In this document: piece by piece, positions 7,212-14,184 of the stretch | Layout: each line of letters begins with the position of its first letter | Position numbering within the stretch: position 1 is the first letter of the stretch | Assembly: GCA_964604825.1 (NCBI GenBank) | Contig: CAZSAL010000046.1 | Location: 1-21,130 of the forward strand | Origin: CAZSAL01 sp964604825 | GTDB lineage: Bacteria > Elusimicrobiota > Elusimicrobia > 2-01-FULL-59-12 | DNA: 21,130 nt | Direction of reading: 5' to 3' | Translations under genes and position numbers: made by a program | Notes under the pieces: model-generated | What the model saw: only the letters and a program-made list of their open reading frames with translations | What the model was told of the DNA's origin: nothing | Database searches by the model: none

Positions 7212-7240
7212 TTGACGATAATTGGGCGAAATGCTAGCGT
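7212..7240 (+). promoter_or_regulatory. Candidate promoter of the LysM lipoprotein / phoH operon
   Basis: TTGACG (7212-7217) is followed after 17 bp by TAGCGT (7235-7240), which is preceded by TGC as in extended -10 elements. The -35 is good (5/6) and the -10 poor (3/6). It lies in the 54-bp gap after aspS and would give a leader of about 9 nt. Confidence 0.33.
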
Positions 7241-7255
7241 TCTAATCCCAACCTT

Positions 7256-7600
7256 ATGCAATACCAGATGCTGGCGATTATTATGGCTCTGGCTTTTTTC
7301 AACGGATGCTCTTTATTGTCTCGGCGGAAGCCTGTGGTGAATGAAAGCGCTGTCCCGGTTGTCAGCCCGGAGGCGGCGAGCAAACATTTATCGGGAATTT
7401 CTGATGTCCCAAAACATTATAAAGTTTATATATGGCAGGAAAATGGAGATTGCCTTTGGCGTATTGCGGAAAAGGTCTATGGGGACCGTAGCAAATGGCC
7501 ATTAATTTATGCCGCCAATCGCGATATTCTCCATGACCCTAATAAAATTTATCCGAATCAGAAATTAATAATTCCGCCGCCGGACTGGCAGCCCAATTGA
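7256..7600 (+). CDS. Small LysM-domain lipoprotein
   Basis: The protein has 114 residues. The N-terminus is a lipoprotein-type signal (MQYQMLAIIMALAFFNGCSL) with Cys18 as the probable lipidated residue. The lipobox is FNGC rather than the usual L-[AS]-G-C. After a Pro/Val/Ala-rich linker (about 22-52) comes one LysM domain at 56-106: YIWQENGDCLWRIAEKVYGD, then WPLIYAANRD...IYPNQKLIIP. The spacing 'WPLIYAANRDxIxDPNxIxPGQxLxIP' is typical of envelope LysM proteins. It should sit at the periplasmic face of a membrane and bind peptidoglycan. An ATG four codons downstream (7268) is an alternative start. It is followed by the phoH-like gene after 12 bp, so the two may share a transcript, although a role together is not obvious. 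Confidence 0.88.
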   Translation: MQYQMLAIIMALAFFNGCSLLSRRKPVVNESAVPVVSPEAASKHLSGISDVPKHYKVYIWQENGDCLWRIAEKVYGDRSKWPLIYAANRDILHDPNKIYPNQKLIIPPPDWQPN

Positions 7601-7612
7601 AATAATTCAACA

Positions 7613-8548
7613 ATGGTTACCAAAAAAATTCATCTGCACGATTCGCATGAGGCAATGCTTATCCTGGGTCAGCATGACCAGAATCTGCGCGCGCTTGAAA
7701 ATAATTTCGGGGTTCAGATCTTTGGCCGTGCACATATTCTTTCGGTTCGTGGCGCCCCCGGGAAAGTGGAAAAGGCTCTTATGGCCATAGAAGATATGCG
7801 TGGCCAGCTTGGGAGCGAACAGAAGGCGTCGGCCAACATAATGCAAGATCAGCATTTAGCCGAAGGTCCCGCGGGCGCCGCCTATACGAGTGCTCTGGGG
7901 AAATCGGTGCATCCCCGGACCGCGGCGCAGAAACACTATGTCCGTGCGATTGCGGAAAAGGATCTTGTCGTTGCAATTGGCCCTGCAGGTACGGGCAAGA
8001 CATACCTGGCCGTGGCCTGCGCTCTGGCGGCGCTTAAAGCCGGGCAGGTTAACCGTATTGTGCTCACGCGGCCGGTTGTCGAGGCGGGAGAAAAACTTGG
8101 TTTTCTGCCGGGTGATTTTTATGAGAAAGTGAATCCCTATCTTCGTCCCCTCTACGATGCCTTTTATTCGATGCTGGGGCCGGATCGTTTTCGGCTGTAT
8201 CGTGACGAAGAGACAATTGAAATCGTTCCCCTGGCTTATATGCGCGGGCGAACGCTGGAAAACGCCTTTATCATCCTTGATGAAGGACAAAATGCGACGC
8301 CGGGACAGATGAAAATGTTTTTGACCCGCATGGGGATGGGGTCAAAAGTGGTTGTCAGCGGTGACGTCACTCAGATAGATCTGGAGTCCCGCAAACGGTC
8401 CGGGTTGATTATGCTCCCGGAAATACTCAGGGATATTCGGGAAGTCGAAATAATCCACTTCACGGAGGCTGACGTAATCAGACACGGCATAGTGAAGGAA
8501 ATTATCAGGGCTTATGATGAATTTGAAAAAAATGAAGGATTTAAATGA
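7613..8548 (+). CDS. phoH: PhoH-like P-loop ATPase (PhoH/YbeZ family)
   Basis: A 311-residue protein of normal length for the PhoH/YbeZ family. The N-terminal ~90 residues hold a small KH-like/RNA-binding-type region (FGVQIFGRAHILSVRG). The ATPase has a Walker A GPAGTGKT at 123-130, the family signature TRPVVEAGEKLGFLPGD (152-168), a Walker B IILDEGQN (220-227) and the sensor-like VVSGDVTQIDL (247-257). In other bacteria it is encoded beside ybeY and is linked to rRNA/ribosome maturation, and some relatives act as RNA helicases. Here ybeY is two genes downstream, which supports the same role. It is the first gene of the tightly packed housekeeping run and overlaps the next gene by ATGA. The Shine-Dalgarno before the ATG at 7613 is poor. 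Confidence 0.96.
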   Translation: MVTKKIHLHDSHEAMLILGQHDQNLRALENNFGVQIFGRAHILSVRGAPGKVEKALMAIEDMRGQLGSEQKASANIMQDQHLAEGPAGAAYTSALGKSVHPRTAAQKHYVRAIAEKDLVVAIGPAGTGKTYLAVACALAALKAGQVNRIVLTRPVVEAGEKLGFLPGDFYEKVNPYLRPLYDAFYSMLGPDRFRLYRDEETIEIVPLAYMRGRTLENAFIILDEGQNATPGQMKMFLTRMGMGSKVVVSGDVTQIDLESRKRSGLIMLPEILRDIREVEIIHFTEADVIRHGIVKEIIRAYDEFEKNEGFK

Positions 8549-10065
8549 ACAATCGCTGGTGGCTTGAACCTCTGCGCCGCACCCTGCTGTCGCTTTTGGC
8601 CTGGGTGGATGCGCAGCGAGGGAAACCGGAAAGCGCACGAGGGGAAAAGGCGAGTTTCCTTTATCGGGAAATCCATGTCCCCACCATTTTGATAGCAATC
8701 AGCGCGGCTGTGGCGCTTTTTGTCCTCCTCGCTCCGGAGGTCGGCTTTGTCTCCCCGCGGCTTTTAACGCTTGCGGGCATGATCGCGATGGTCTTGTTTT
8801 TTTTCATTCTCTACTTCCGCTACGATCTTCCCGAGTTAGTAAATGACGATGAGGTTGTTTTGCTCACCAGCCTCTGTCTCATGTTGGGAGTCATTTTGAT
8901 AGAGATAGGAAGCTTTATCCCGGGTTTTTCGGAGTTCGGCGTTCCCATCGGAGCGATAGCCATAGTCGCAACGCTTTTGCTGCATATCCGCCTGGCGCTA
9001 TTGATCAGTGTTGTCCTGTCTTTAATGGCGGGAGTGGTGAGCCGTTATTCTTTCAACGCAACGTTTGTCGCCCTCCTGTCCAGCATGACTGCCATGCTTG
9101 CCGCCCATCGCGTGCGCCAGCGCAGCGATATAACCCGCGCCGGCATTCATGTCGCATGGGTTACGGTACTTGCGATTTACGGGCTGGGCGTTTACTCCGG
9201 TTGGCCTGCTAAAATTATGCTGCACGAATTTCCCTGGGCCGCATTGAACGGTTTTCTGTGCATAATCATCCCTCTGGGGCTGCTGCCGATCCTGGAAGCC
9301 TTTTTTTCCCGCCTGACTCCCATCACGCTCCTTGAGGTCGGTGATTTTAACAGACCGCTTCTGCGCCGGCTGATGCTGGAAGCTCCCGGGACGTATCATC
9401 ACACTCTCATGGTGTCTTCGATTGCGGAACAGGCTGCTGACGCCATTGGAGCCAATTCGCTTTTATGCCGCGTCGGCATGTACTATCACGACATAGGCAA
9501 ACTGGCCAATCCCGAATATTTCATTGAAAATCAGATCGGTCGCCGCAGTCCGGAAGATAAACCGGAACATCATGACAAGTTGAACCCGTCTATTTCGAGT
9601 CTGGTTATTATGAATCACGTAAAGGAAGGCATTGCCTTGGCGCGCGCTTATCACGTGCCGGAGGAAGTGATTCGTTTTATCCCGGAACACCACGGGACAA
9701 GCATCATCAAATACTTTTTCATGCGGGCGCTGGAAGAAGATGAAGAATCCCTGCCGCCGCCGGAGTCATTCCGTTATCCCGGTCCAAAACCGCGCAGCAG
9801 GGAAACGGCGATCGCAATGCTCGCCGATTCCGTTGAAGCCGCCAGCCGTTCAATTGAAGAGCCGACGTATGAAAGGCTGCACGACATGGTCGAAAAAGTT
9901 GTCAACAGTAAGTTCATGGATGGTCAATTTGACGAAGCGCCGATAACCATGCGGGATCTCCGTAAAATTATCGAAAATTTCACGCATTCCCTGAGCGCCG
10001 TTCATCACGTCCGGATCGAATATCCGGAAACGCCATCCTCCGAATCGATGACCGAAACGCAGTGA
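8545..10065 (+). CDS. 7TM-HD family phosphohydrolase (PgpH/YqfF-like) lacking the extracytoplasmic HDED domain
   Basis: Length is 506 residues, against roughly 700 or more for PgpH/YqfF relatives. A cytosolic N-tail (1-43) leads to TM1 (about 44-63), then only a ~10-residue loop (APEVGFVSPR). Seven further TM helices follow (about 71-92, 103-124, 131-148, 150-166, 172-189, 202-219 and 232-254). The cytosolic HD domain has HHTLMVSSIAEQAA (285-298), the HD pair YYHDIGKL (313-320), EHH (341-343), PEHHGTS (380-386) and ADSVEA (427-432). The metal-binding set is therefore complete. In known relatives this catalytic domain hydrolyses c-di-AMP and the domain between TM1 and TM2 is a large 7TMR-HDED sensor. 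That domain is absent here. The frame is continuous and TM count intact, so this is a clean domain loss, not a frameshift. It shares ATGA overlap with phoH and GTGA overlap with ybeY. Confidence 0.94.
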   Translation: MNNRWWLEPLRRTLLSLLAWVDAQRGKPESARGEKASFLYREIHVPTILIAISAAVALFVLLAPEVGFVSPRLLTLAGMIAMVLFFFILYFRYDLPELVNDDEVVLLTSLCLMLGVILIEIGSFIPGFSEFGVPIGAIAIVATLLLHIRLALLISVVLSLMAGVVSRYSFNATFVALLSSMTAMLAAHRVRQRSDITRAGIHVAWVTVLAIYGLGVYSGWPAKIMLHEFPWAALNGFLCIIIPLGLLPILEAFFSRLTPITLLEVGDFNRPLLRRLMLEAPGTYHHTLMVSSIAEQAADAIGANSLLCRVGMYYHDIGKLANPEYFIENQIGRRSPEDKPEHHDKLNPSISSLVIMNHVKEGIALARAYHVPEEVIRFIPEHHGTSIIKYFFMRALEEDEESLPPPESFRYPGPKPRSRETAIAMLADSVEAASRSIEEPTYERLHDMVEKVVNSKFMDGQFDEAPITMRDLRKIIENFTHSLSAVHHVRIEYPETPSSESMTETQ

Positions 10066-10511
10066 AACCATCTCTTCCGGTATCCTTTACACTTCTTAAA
10101 TTCTGCCGCACAAATTCCGGAGCCTTTTCGGTTGCGGACCTTGAATCTCTTGCAGGTTTCGTGTTAGCGCAGGAAGGATACAAGGGAGAGGCCGCTCTGA
10201 CTCTGGCCTTCACTACCCCGGCGCGGATCCGTTCTCTGAACCGGCGTTTTCGCGGTGTCGACCGTATTACGGATGTAATAGCCTTTTGTCAGAATCGCCG
10301 TCCGCTGGAAGGAGATATCGCGATCAATCTGCCCCAGGCGGCGATTCAGGCCAGGGAAATGCGCCATCCCACCAGGCACGAGATCCGGCTTCTACTGGTA
10401 CATGGAATTTTGCATCTGCTGGGATATACGGATTATGAAGAAAAAGCCCGGCGGCGGATGTTCCGCAGGCAGAACGGGCTTTTGCGCTGCTGGGAAAGGC
10501 GTGTGAAGTGA
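10062..10511 (+). CDS. ybeY: Endoribonuclease/rRNA maturation factor YbeY (third zinc ligand changed to Asp)
   Basis: The protein has 149 residues and starts at GTG 10062, which overlaps the previous TGA (GTGA). YbeY is a cytosolic zinc protein needed for 16S rRNA 3' maturation and ribosome quality control. The family landmarks are LNRRFRGVDRITDVIAF (59-75), EGDIAIN (83-89) and the metal motif LLVHGILHLLGYTDYEE (111-127). The consensus is HGxLHLxGxDH, with three His ligands. Here the first two are His114 and His118, but the third position is Asp124. Asp in that place is known to me from Bacteroidetes-like YbeY proteins (GYxD), so the protein may well be active. The neighbouring phoH-like gene is the usual partner. 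The gap to the next gene contains a strong hairpin. Confidence 0.93.
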   Translation: MKPSLPVSFTLLKFCRTNSGAFSVADLESLAGFVLAQEGYKGEAALTLAFTTPARIRSLNRRFRGVDRITDVIAFCQNRRPLEGDIAINLPQAAIQAREMRHPTRHEIRLLLVHGILHLLGYTDYEEKARRRMFRRQNGLLRCWERRVK

Positions 10512-10512
10512 T

Positions 10513-10569
10513 CCCACTACCTGCGTACACGCTGGAGGCGGGTTCTGCAGCCCCACGCAGGTGGGTGGG
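10513..10569 (+). promoter_or_regulatory. Strong hairpin abutting and covering the ribosome binding site of the first CNNM/CBS gene
   Basis: Almost the entire 58-bp gap between ybeY and the CNNM gene is one imperfect palindrome. ACCTGCGT (10519-10526) pairs exactly with ACGCAGGT (10555-10562). The stem extends outward through T-G, C-G and, after one bulged G, ACCC/GTGGG-type pairs to 10513 and 10569. An inner GCTG/CAGC pair (10531-10534/10548-10551) adds a second level. The 3' arm contains the G-rich bases (GGTGGGTGGG) directly before the ATG at 10570, so folding should hide the ribosome binding site. No T-run follows, so it is not an intrinsic terminator. Confidence 0.6.
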
Positions 10570-11601
10570 ATGAACTACCTTCTTATCGCTCAACTGCTGC
10601 TGGTGGGGTTTTTCTCCGTAGTATCTTTCTTTTTTTCCGCCGCCGAAATGGCCCTGGTTTCTCTGTCACGGCCGCGACTGAAAAAATTGATCGCCCAACG
10701 CCGCGAACTGGCTTCCGCCTTTCTGGAATGGCTGTCAACACCGCAGTATCTCTTTACGACGATCCTGATCGGCAATACGCTTGTTAATGTGTTCGCTACC
10801 GTGCTCGCCACAAATGTCGCAGTTTGGCTGTTTTACGGTCTCAATCCTTCGTTAGCCGAAACCGGCGCCTGGCTTTTGATGGTTTTTCTTCTGTTCTTTT
10901 TCTCTGAACTTATCCCGAAAATCGTAGCGCGCCACAGGCCGGAGCGCGTGGCAATACTGACCCTGGGCTGGTTAAGTGCGCTGACAAAATTTTCAACGCC
11001 GTTTATTCGCGCCGGCCTGCGCCTGTTTGAGGGGCTTTTCCCTTCGTTGGAAGCCTCTCCGGTAGGCCGTGTCTCGGTATATTCCATTGAGGATCTCCGT
11101 GAGGTTATAGCCTCAACCGCCAAACAGGGCCTTCTTCCGGCGCGCTCCACCGATATGATGGAGCGGGTTTTAAATCTCAACCGCATAACTGTTTCCAAGA
11201 TTATGACTCCGTTCGAAAAACTCTCCGCCCTGGACGCTAGGCTCGATATTGATATTGTGCTTGATCAAATGGCGGAAATGGGGCATTCGCGCGTTCCTGT
11301 TTATCGGGGTAATGAACGGAAAATAGAAGGTTATTTGCACATCAAAGATGTGCTCATGGCGTGGCGCGGGGCTTTGCCTTTAAAAACAGATCAGCTCATA
11401 CGGCAGCCGCTTTTTATAGGACCGGACTATATGATCGGTGAGCTTCTGGAATCTTTCCGTAAAGGGGAATCCCACCTTGCTGTGATCAAGAACAGCCATG
11501 GAGAATGCATGGGAATTCTGACGCTGGAAGATATTCTCGAAGAGATTGTCGGAGAGATCCTTGATGAGCGCGAATTTGACGCTTCCCGGAGGTCTCGCTG
11601 A
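10570..11601 (+). CDS. CNNM (DUF21)/CBS-pair membrane protein, copy 1, CorC-domain-less
   Basis: The protein has 343 residues from the ATG at 10570. An in-frame GTG at 10561 would add three residues but lies inside the hairpin, so ATG is preferred. The DUF21/CNNM transmembrane domain (about 2-180) has the family marks FFSAAEMALVSLSRPRLKKL (21-40), ILIGNTLVN (65-73) and FFFSELIPKIVA (109-120). Two CBS motifs follow (about 208-265 and 275-335), the second with GILTLEDILEEIVGEI. The family exports or handles Mg2+/Co2+, with adenine nucleotide sensing by the CBS pair. Full-length CorC/HlyC homologues carry a further C-terminal domain (about 80 residues). Here the chain ends right after CBS2. The gene overlaps the next paralogue by 1 bp. 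Confidence 0.93.
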   Translation: MNYLLIAQLLLVGFFSVVSFFFSAAEMALVSLSRPRLKKLIAQRRELASAFLEWLSTPQYLFTTILIGNTLVNVFATVLATNVAVWLFYGLNPSLAETGAWLLMVFLLFFFSELIPKIVARHRPERVAILTLGWLSALTKFSTPFIRAGLRLFEGLFPSLEASPVGRVSVYSIEDLREVIASTAKQGLLPARSTDMMERVLNLNRITVSKIMTPFEKLSALDARLDIDIVLDQMAEMGHSRVPVYRGNERKIEGYLHIKDVLMAWRGALPLKTDQLIRQPLFIGPDYMIGELLESFRKGESHLAVIKNSHGECMGILTLEDILEEIVGEILDEREFDASRRSR

Positions 11602-12599
11602 TGGGACTGTTTGACGCAATTATGTTTATTCTCTGTCTGGGAGCCGTAGCCTTTTTTGCAGGAACGGAAACGTCGTTAACCAGCCTTTCGCTTACGGCGT
11701 GGGATCGCCTGCGTCGCGAAAAGGTTACTCTTGAGAAAACCTATAAGCTGTGGACTCGCAATCCCGGGCTGATGATGGCAACGGTTATTTTTGGCAATAC
11801 TCTTTTCAGCCTGGGAGCCAGCGTTTTAGCTAACGCCGCCATGCGCAATGTCGGATTTTCACCAAGAGTGAGCGTTCTGCTGGCATCCCTTATTGGAGGC
11901 ACGCTCATTCTTGTGCTGGGCGAGATAATCCCCAAATTATATGCCCGTCGTTTCCAGGAGCGTGTTATCAGCCGGGCGGCGCAGCCGCTGCAGATTTTCG
12001 CGCGGTTATTTGAACCTGCAATCGGCAGGGTTGAGGCGATCGCAGAATGGCTGACGCGACCCGTTACCGGGCGAAAAATAGAACCTTTGATGACCATGAA
12101 GGAATTCAGTCAGACGTTGTCTGAAGGCCGGGTGGAAGGCATATCGGCTTCGGTGCGCAGCCAGCTCAGGAACCTTGTGGCCTTTCACGAAGTTCGTGTT
12201 GCCGACGTAATGGTGCCGCGTGCGCAGATTATTGCTGTCGCCTCGCAGCAGCAGACCGACCGCATGTTTGAAGCGATCGTCCGCTCCGGTTTTTCGCGAA
12301 TCCCCATTTATTTAGGGAACATTGACAACATTCTGGGAATCGTTTATGCTAAGGACCTCCTAATTGAATGGCGGAGTTCCGGGCTTTTAATTCTCGATGA
12401 TCTGTTACGCCCTCCTTATCGCATCGCGCCTGACGCTCCATTATCTGCTCTCATGCAGGGATTTCGTGAAGGTAATCACATGGCAATCGTGACGGATTCA
12501 TATGGGCATACGGAAGGCCTTGTTACTATAGAAGACGTCGTTGAGGCCATTGTAGGCGATATTGCCGATGAATTTGACCAGCCGCAGACATTATTATGA
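11601..12599 (+). CDS. CNNM (DUF21)/CBS-pair membrane protein, copy 2, CorC-domain-less
   Basis: A 332-residue tandem paralogue of the previous protein with the same order. It has an N-terminal helix and FFAGTETSLTSLSLTAWDRL (18-37), VIFGNTLFSLGA (62-73) and LGEIIPKLYARRF (106-118). CBS1 starts around VRVADVMVPRAQI, and CBS2 ends EGLVTIEDVVEAIVGDI. The sequences have diverged well beyond a recent duplication: SAAEMA in copy 1 corresponds to AGTETS here, and SELIPK to GEIIPK. Like copy 1 it lacks the CorC/HlyC tail. It starts at ATG 11601 in a TGATG overlap, with a good Shine-Dalgarno (GGAGG at 11588-11592). Tandem CNNM genes could form a heterodimeric transporter, because CNNM proteins function as dimers. 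Its 3' end overlaps recO by ATGA. Confidence 0.93.
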   Translation: MGLFDAIMFILCLGAVAFFAGTETSLTSLSLTAWDRLRREKVTLEKTYKLWTRNPGLMMATVIFGNTLFSLGASVLANAAMRNVGFSPRVSVLLASLIGGTLILVLGEIIPKLYARRFQERVISRAAQPLQIFARLFEPAIGRVEAIAEWLTRPVTGRKIEPLMTMKEFSQTLSEGRVEGISASVRSQLRNLVAFHEVRVADVMVPRAQIIAVASQQQTDRMFEAIVRSGFSRIPIYLGNIDNILGIVYAKDLLIEWRSSGLLILDDLLRPPYRIAPDAPLSALMQGFREGNHMAIVTDSYGHTEGLVTIEDVVEAIVGDIADEFDQPQTLL

Positions 12600-13255
12600 T
12601 CCATAATGTCAGGGCTCTTGTTCTTTGGTCCAGGCGCAGCCGTGATGCGGATAAGATTGTCGGGCTTTATACGGCCGAGAAGGGCCGCTTGACGGCGCGT
12701 GCCACAAGCGCCGCCCGTGCCGGGGCCAAGTTCACGGCTTTAACCGAGCCTTTCGTGGAAAGCGAACTGGCGGTCTATATGAGGCCGGCTCAGGCCTGGG
12801 GTAAAATTGTCGGCGGCCGCATATGCCAGACCTTTCCGAATTTGCGGACGCAGGTGGAACGCAGTACGGCCGCTTCCTGGGCGTGCGAAGTCGTTTATCG
12901 CCTGACTCCGGAAGAACAGCCGAGCATTGAGAAATTTTCATTGCTTAAGGAAGCCCTGACGGCTTTGGAGACAGTTCCCTGTTTCAGGATATTACGTCTG
13001 GCATTTGCTTTGCGTTTTCTGGGGATAGCTGGTTTTGGCGTGGGAAACCGTGAGCCCTGGCAAAGGCTGAAAAACCATCGGTCGGAATGGTCTGCAAGAT
13101 TGCTGCAGGACCCCCTTTATCTTCTGGGTGAAGAAGATTGGAGCGATCCGTTAATATCTTCATTGGAGCGATTGGCCGGAGACCTCGTTAACGATCATTT
13201 GTTGCGCCCACTGCAGGTTAATCGTTTCCGGCAAATGACGGGAATAAACATATAG
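12596..13255 (+). CDS. recO: DNA repair protein RecO
   Basis: At 219 residues it is near the lower end of the family. RecO anneals single strands and, with RecR, loads RecA in the RecFOR gap-repair pathway in the cytosol. The N-terminal OB fold is recognisable (ALVLWSRRSRDADKIVGLYT, then EKGRLTARATSAAR, about 6-43), followed by the helical domain (FSLLKEALTALETVP...RLAFALRFLGIAGFGV). There is no CxxC...CxxC zinc finger in the C-terminal half, as in the E. coli type. The helical region after LLGEEDW matches the usual RecO C-terminal layout. The gene sits between the CNNM pair and glyQ, the position it holds in many bacteria, and its ATG overlaps the preceding TGA. Confidence 0.88.
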   Translation: MIHNVRALVLWSRRSRDADKIVGLYTAEKGRLTARATSAARAGAKFTALTEPFVESELAVYMRPAQAWGKIVGGRICQTFPNLRTQVERSTAASWACEVVYRLTPEEQPSIEKFSLLKEALTALETVPCFRILRLAFALRFLGIAGFGVGNREPWQRLKNHRSEWSARLLQDPLYLLGEEDWSDPLISSLERLAGDLVNDHLLRPLQVNRFRQMTGINI

Positions 13256-13257
13256 GA

Positions 13258-13286
13258 GCCTTCTCCCGCCTCCGGTGGTAGAAGGC
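13258..13286 (+). repeat. Palindromic hairpin between recO and glyQ
   Basis: GCCTTCT (13258-13264) pairs with AGAAGGC (13280-13286). Inside, after one C/T mismatch, CCGCC (13266-13270) pairs with GGTGG (13274-13278, one G-T) around a three-base loop. The result is a compact 12-pair stem 2 nt after the recO stop and 4 nt before the first possible glyQ ATG. GGGGATGAGGGG follows instead of a T-run, so it is not a terminator. The whole unit resembles the C/G-rich intergenic palindromes that are scattered in many genomes, but with one copy here I cannot show that it is a repeat. Confidence 0.55.
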
Positions 13287-13311
13287 GGGGATGAGGGGAA
13301 ACTTTTTAAGG

Positions 13312-14184
13312 ATGACTTTCCAGGAAATAATCATGATGTTGAACAAATACTGGGCAAAGCAGGGATGCCTGCTCTGGCAGCCCTATGACCTGGAAAAAGG
13401 AGCAGGCACGTTTAACCCGGCCACATTTCTTAAAGCTCTTACGCCGCAGCCGTGGAAAGCCGCGTATGTCGAACCAAGCCGGCGCCCCACCGACGGGCGT
13501 TATGGAGAAAACCCTAATCGTCTACAGCATTATTATCAGTACCAGGTGATCCTGAAGCCGGCGCCTGCCGATATCCAGGCGCTTTATATCGCTTCGCTCC
13601 GGTCGATTGGAATAGATCCGAAGCAGCACGATATCCGCTTCGTCGAAGACGACTGGGAATCCCCGACGCTTGGCGCATGGGGGCTGGGATGGGAAGTCTG
13701 GCTCGATGGCATGGAAATCACCCAGTTCACCTATTTCCAGGAAATTGGCGGCATAAAGCTCGATCCGATTTCAGTAGAAATTACTTACGGTCTGGAACGC
13801 CTGGCAATGTATTCCCAGAAGAAGAACAGCGTCTTTGACATTCTCTGGGCTCCCCACGTGACTTACGGTCAGATGCATCTTGAGGATGAAAAACAGTTTT
13901 CCCGGTACAATTTTGAATTGGCTGATGTATCGCTGCTGCGCCGAGCATTTGATGATTATGAAAAGGAAGCGAAGCGCCTTCTTGATGCCGGCCTTATCAA
14001 CCCGGCCTATGACCAGGTGATGAAGTGTTCCCATGCTTTCAACCTTCTGGATGCGCGTGGAGCGATATCCGTGGCAGAGCGGGTCCAATTTATATCCCGC
14101 GTGCGGGCATTGGCTTGCAGAGTGGCGAGAGATTATGTGGCGGCGCATACAGCGGCAAGCCCGGATCCGGTGAGCCCCAAATGA
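13312..14184 (+). CDS. glyQ: Glycyl-tRNA synthetase alpha subunit
   Basis: The protein has 290 residues from ATG 13312, the length of GlyQ. The alternative ATG at 13291 would add MRGNFLR. I prefer 13312 because MTFQEIIMMLNKYW aligns with the start of Firmicutes GlyQ, but 13291 is possible. The class II catalytic core is well conserved: KQGCLLWQPYDLEKGAGTFN, YVEPSRRPTDGRYGENPNRL, DIRFVEDDWESPTLGAWGLG, WEVWLDGMEITQFTYFQ and EITYGLERLAMY, with FNLLDARGAISVAER near the end. With GlyS it forms the alpha2beta2 enzyme that charges tRNA-Gly. Its stop overlaps the glyS ATG (ATGA), which should keep synthesis of the subunits equal. Confidence 0.97.
   Translation: MTFQEIIMMLNKYWAKQGCLLWQPYDLEKGAGTFNPATFLKALTPQPWKAAYVEPSRRPTDGRYGENPNRLQHYYQYQVILKPAPADIQALYIASLRSIGIDPKQHDIRFVEDDWESPTLGAWGLGWEVWLDGMEITQFTYFQEIGGIKLDPISVEITYGLERLAMYSQKKNSVFDILWAPHVTYGQMHLEDEKQFSRYNFELADVSLLRRAFDDYEKEAKRLLDAGLINPAYDQVMKCSHAFNLLDARGAISVAERVQFISRVRALACRVARDYVAAHTAASPDPVSPK

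Noticed and set aside
8801..8815. Run of T in the HD phosphohydrolase gene as a frameshift site
   Set aside because: It encodes a run of Phe in a TM helix, where poly-T is common, and alternative frames end soon without giving a meaningful product.
8545..10065. Frameshift or assembly error explaining the short HD protein
   Set aside because: The frame is continuous, both flanking overlaps are intact (ATGA and GTGA), and TM1 joins TM2 through a short sensible loop.
10513..10569. Intrinsic terminator splitting the operon between ybeY and CNNM
   Set aside because: The stem is strong but is followed by the ATG and coding sequence rather than a U-tract.
14025..14180. N-terminal extension of glyS
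   Set aside because: The added 52 residues lie inside glyQ, are not GlyS-like, and the ATG at 14181 has the family start and the ATGA overlap.
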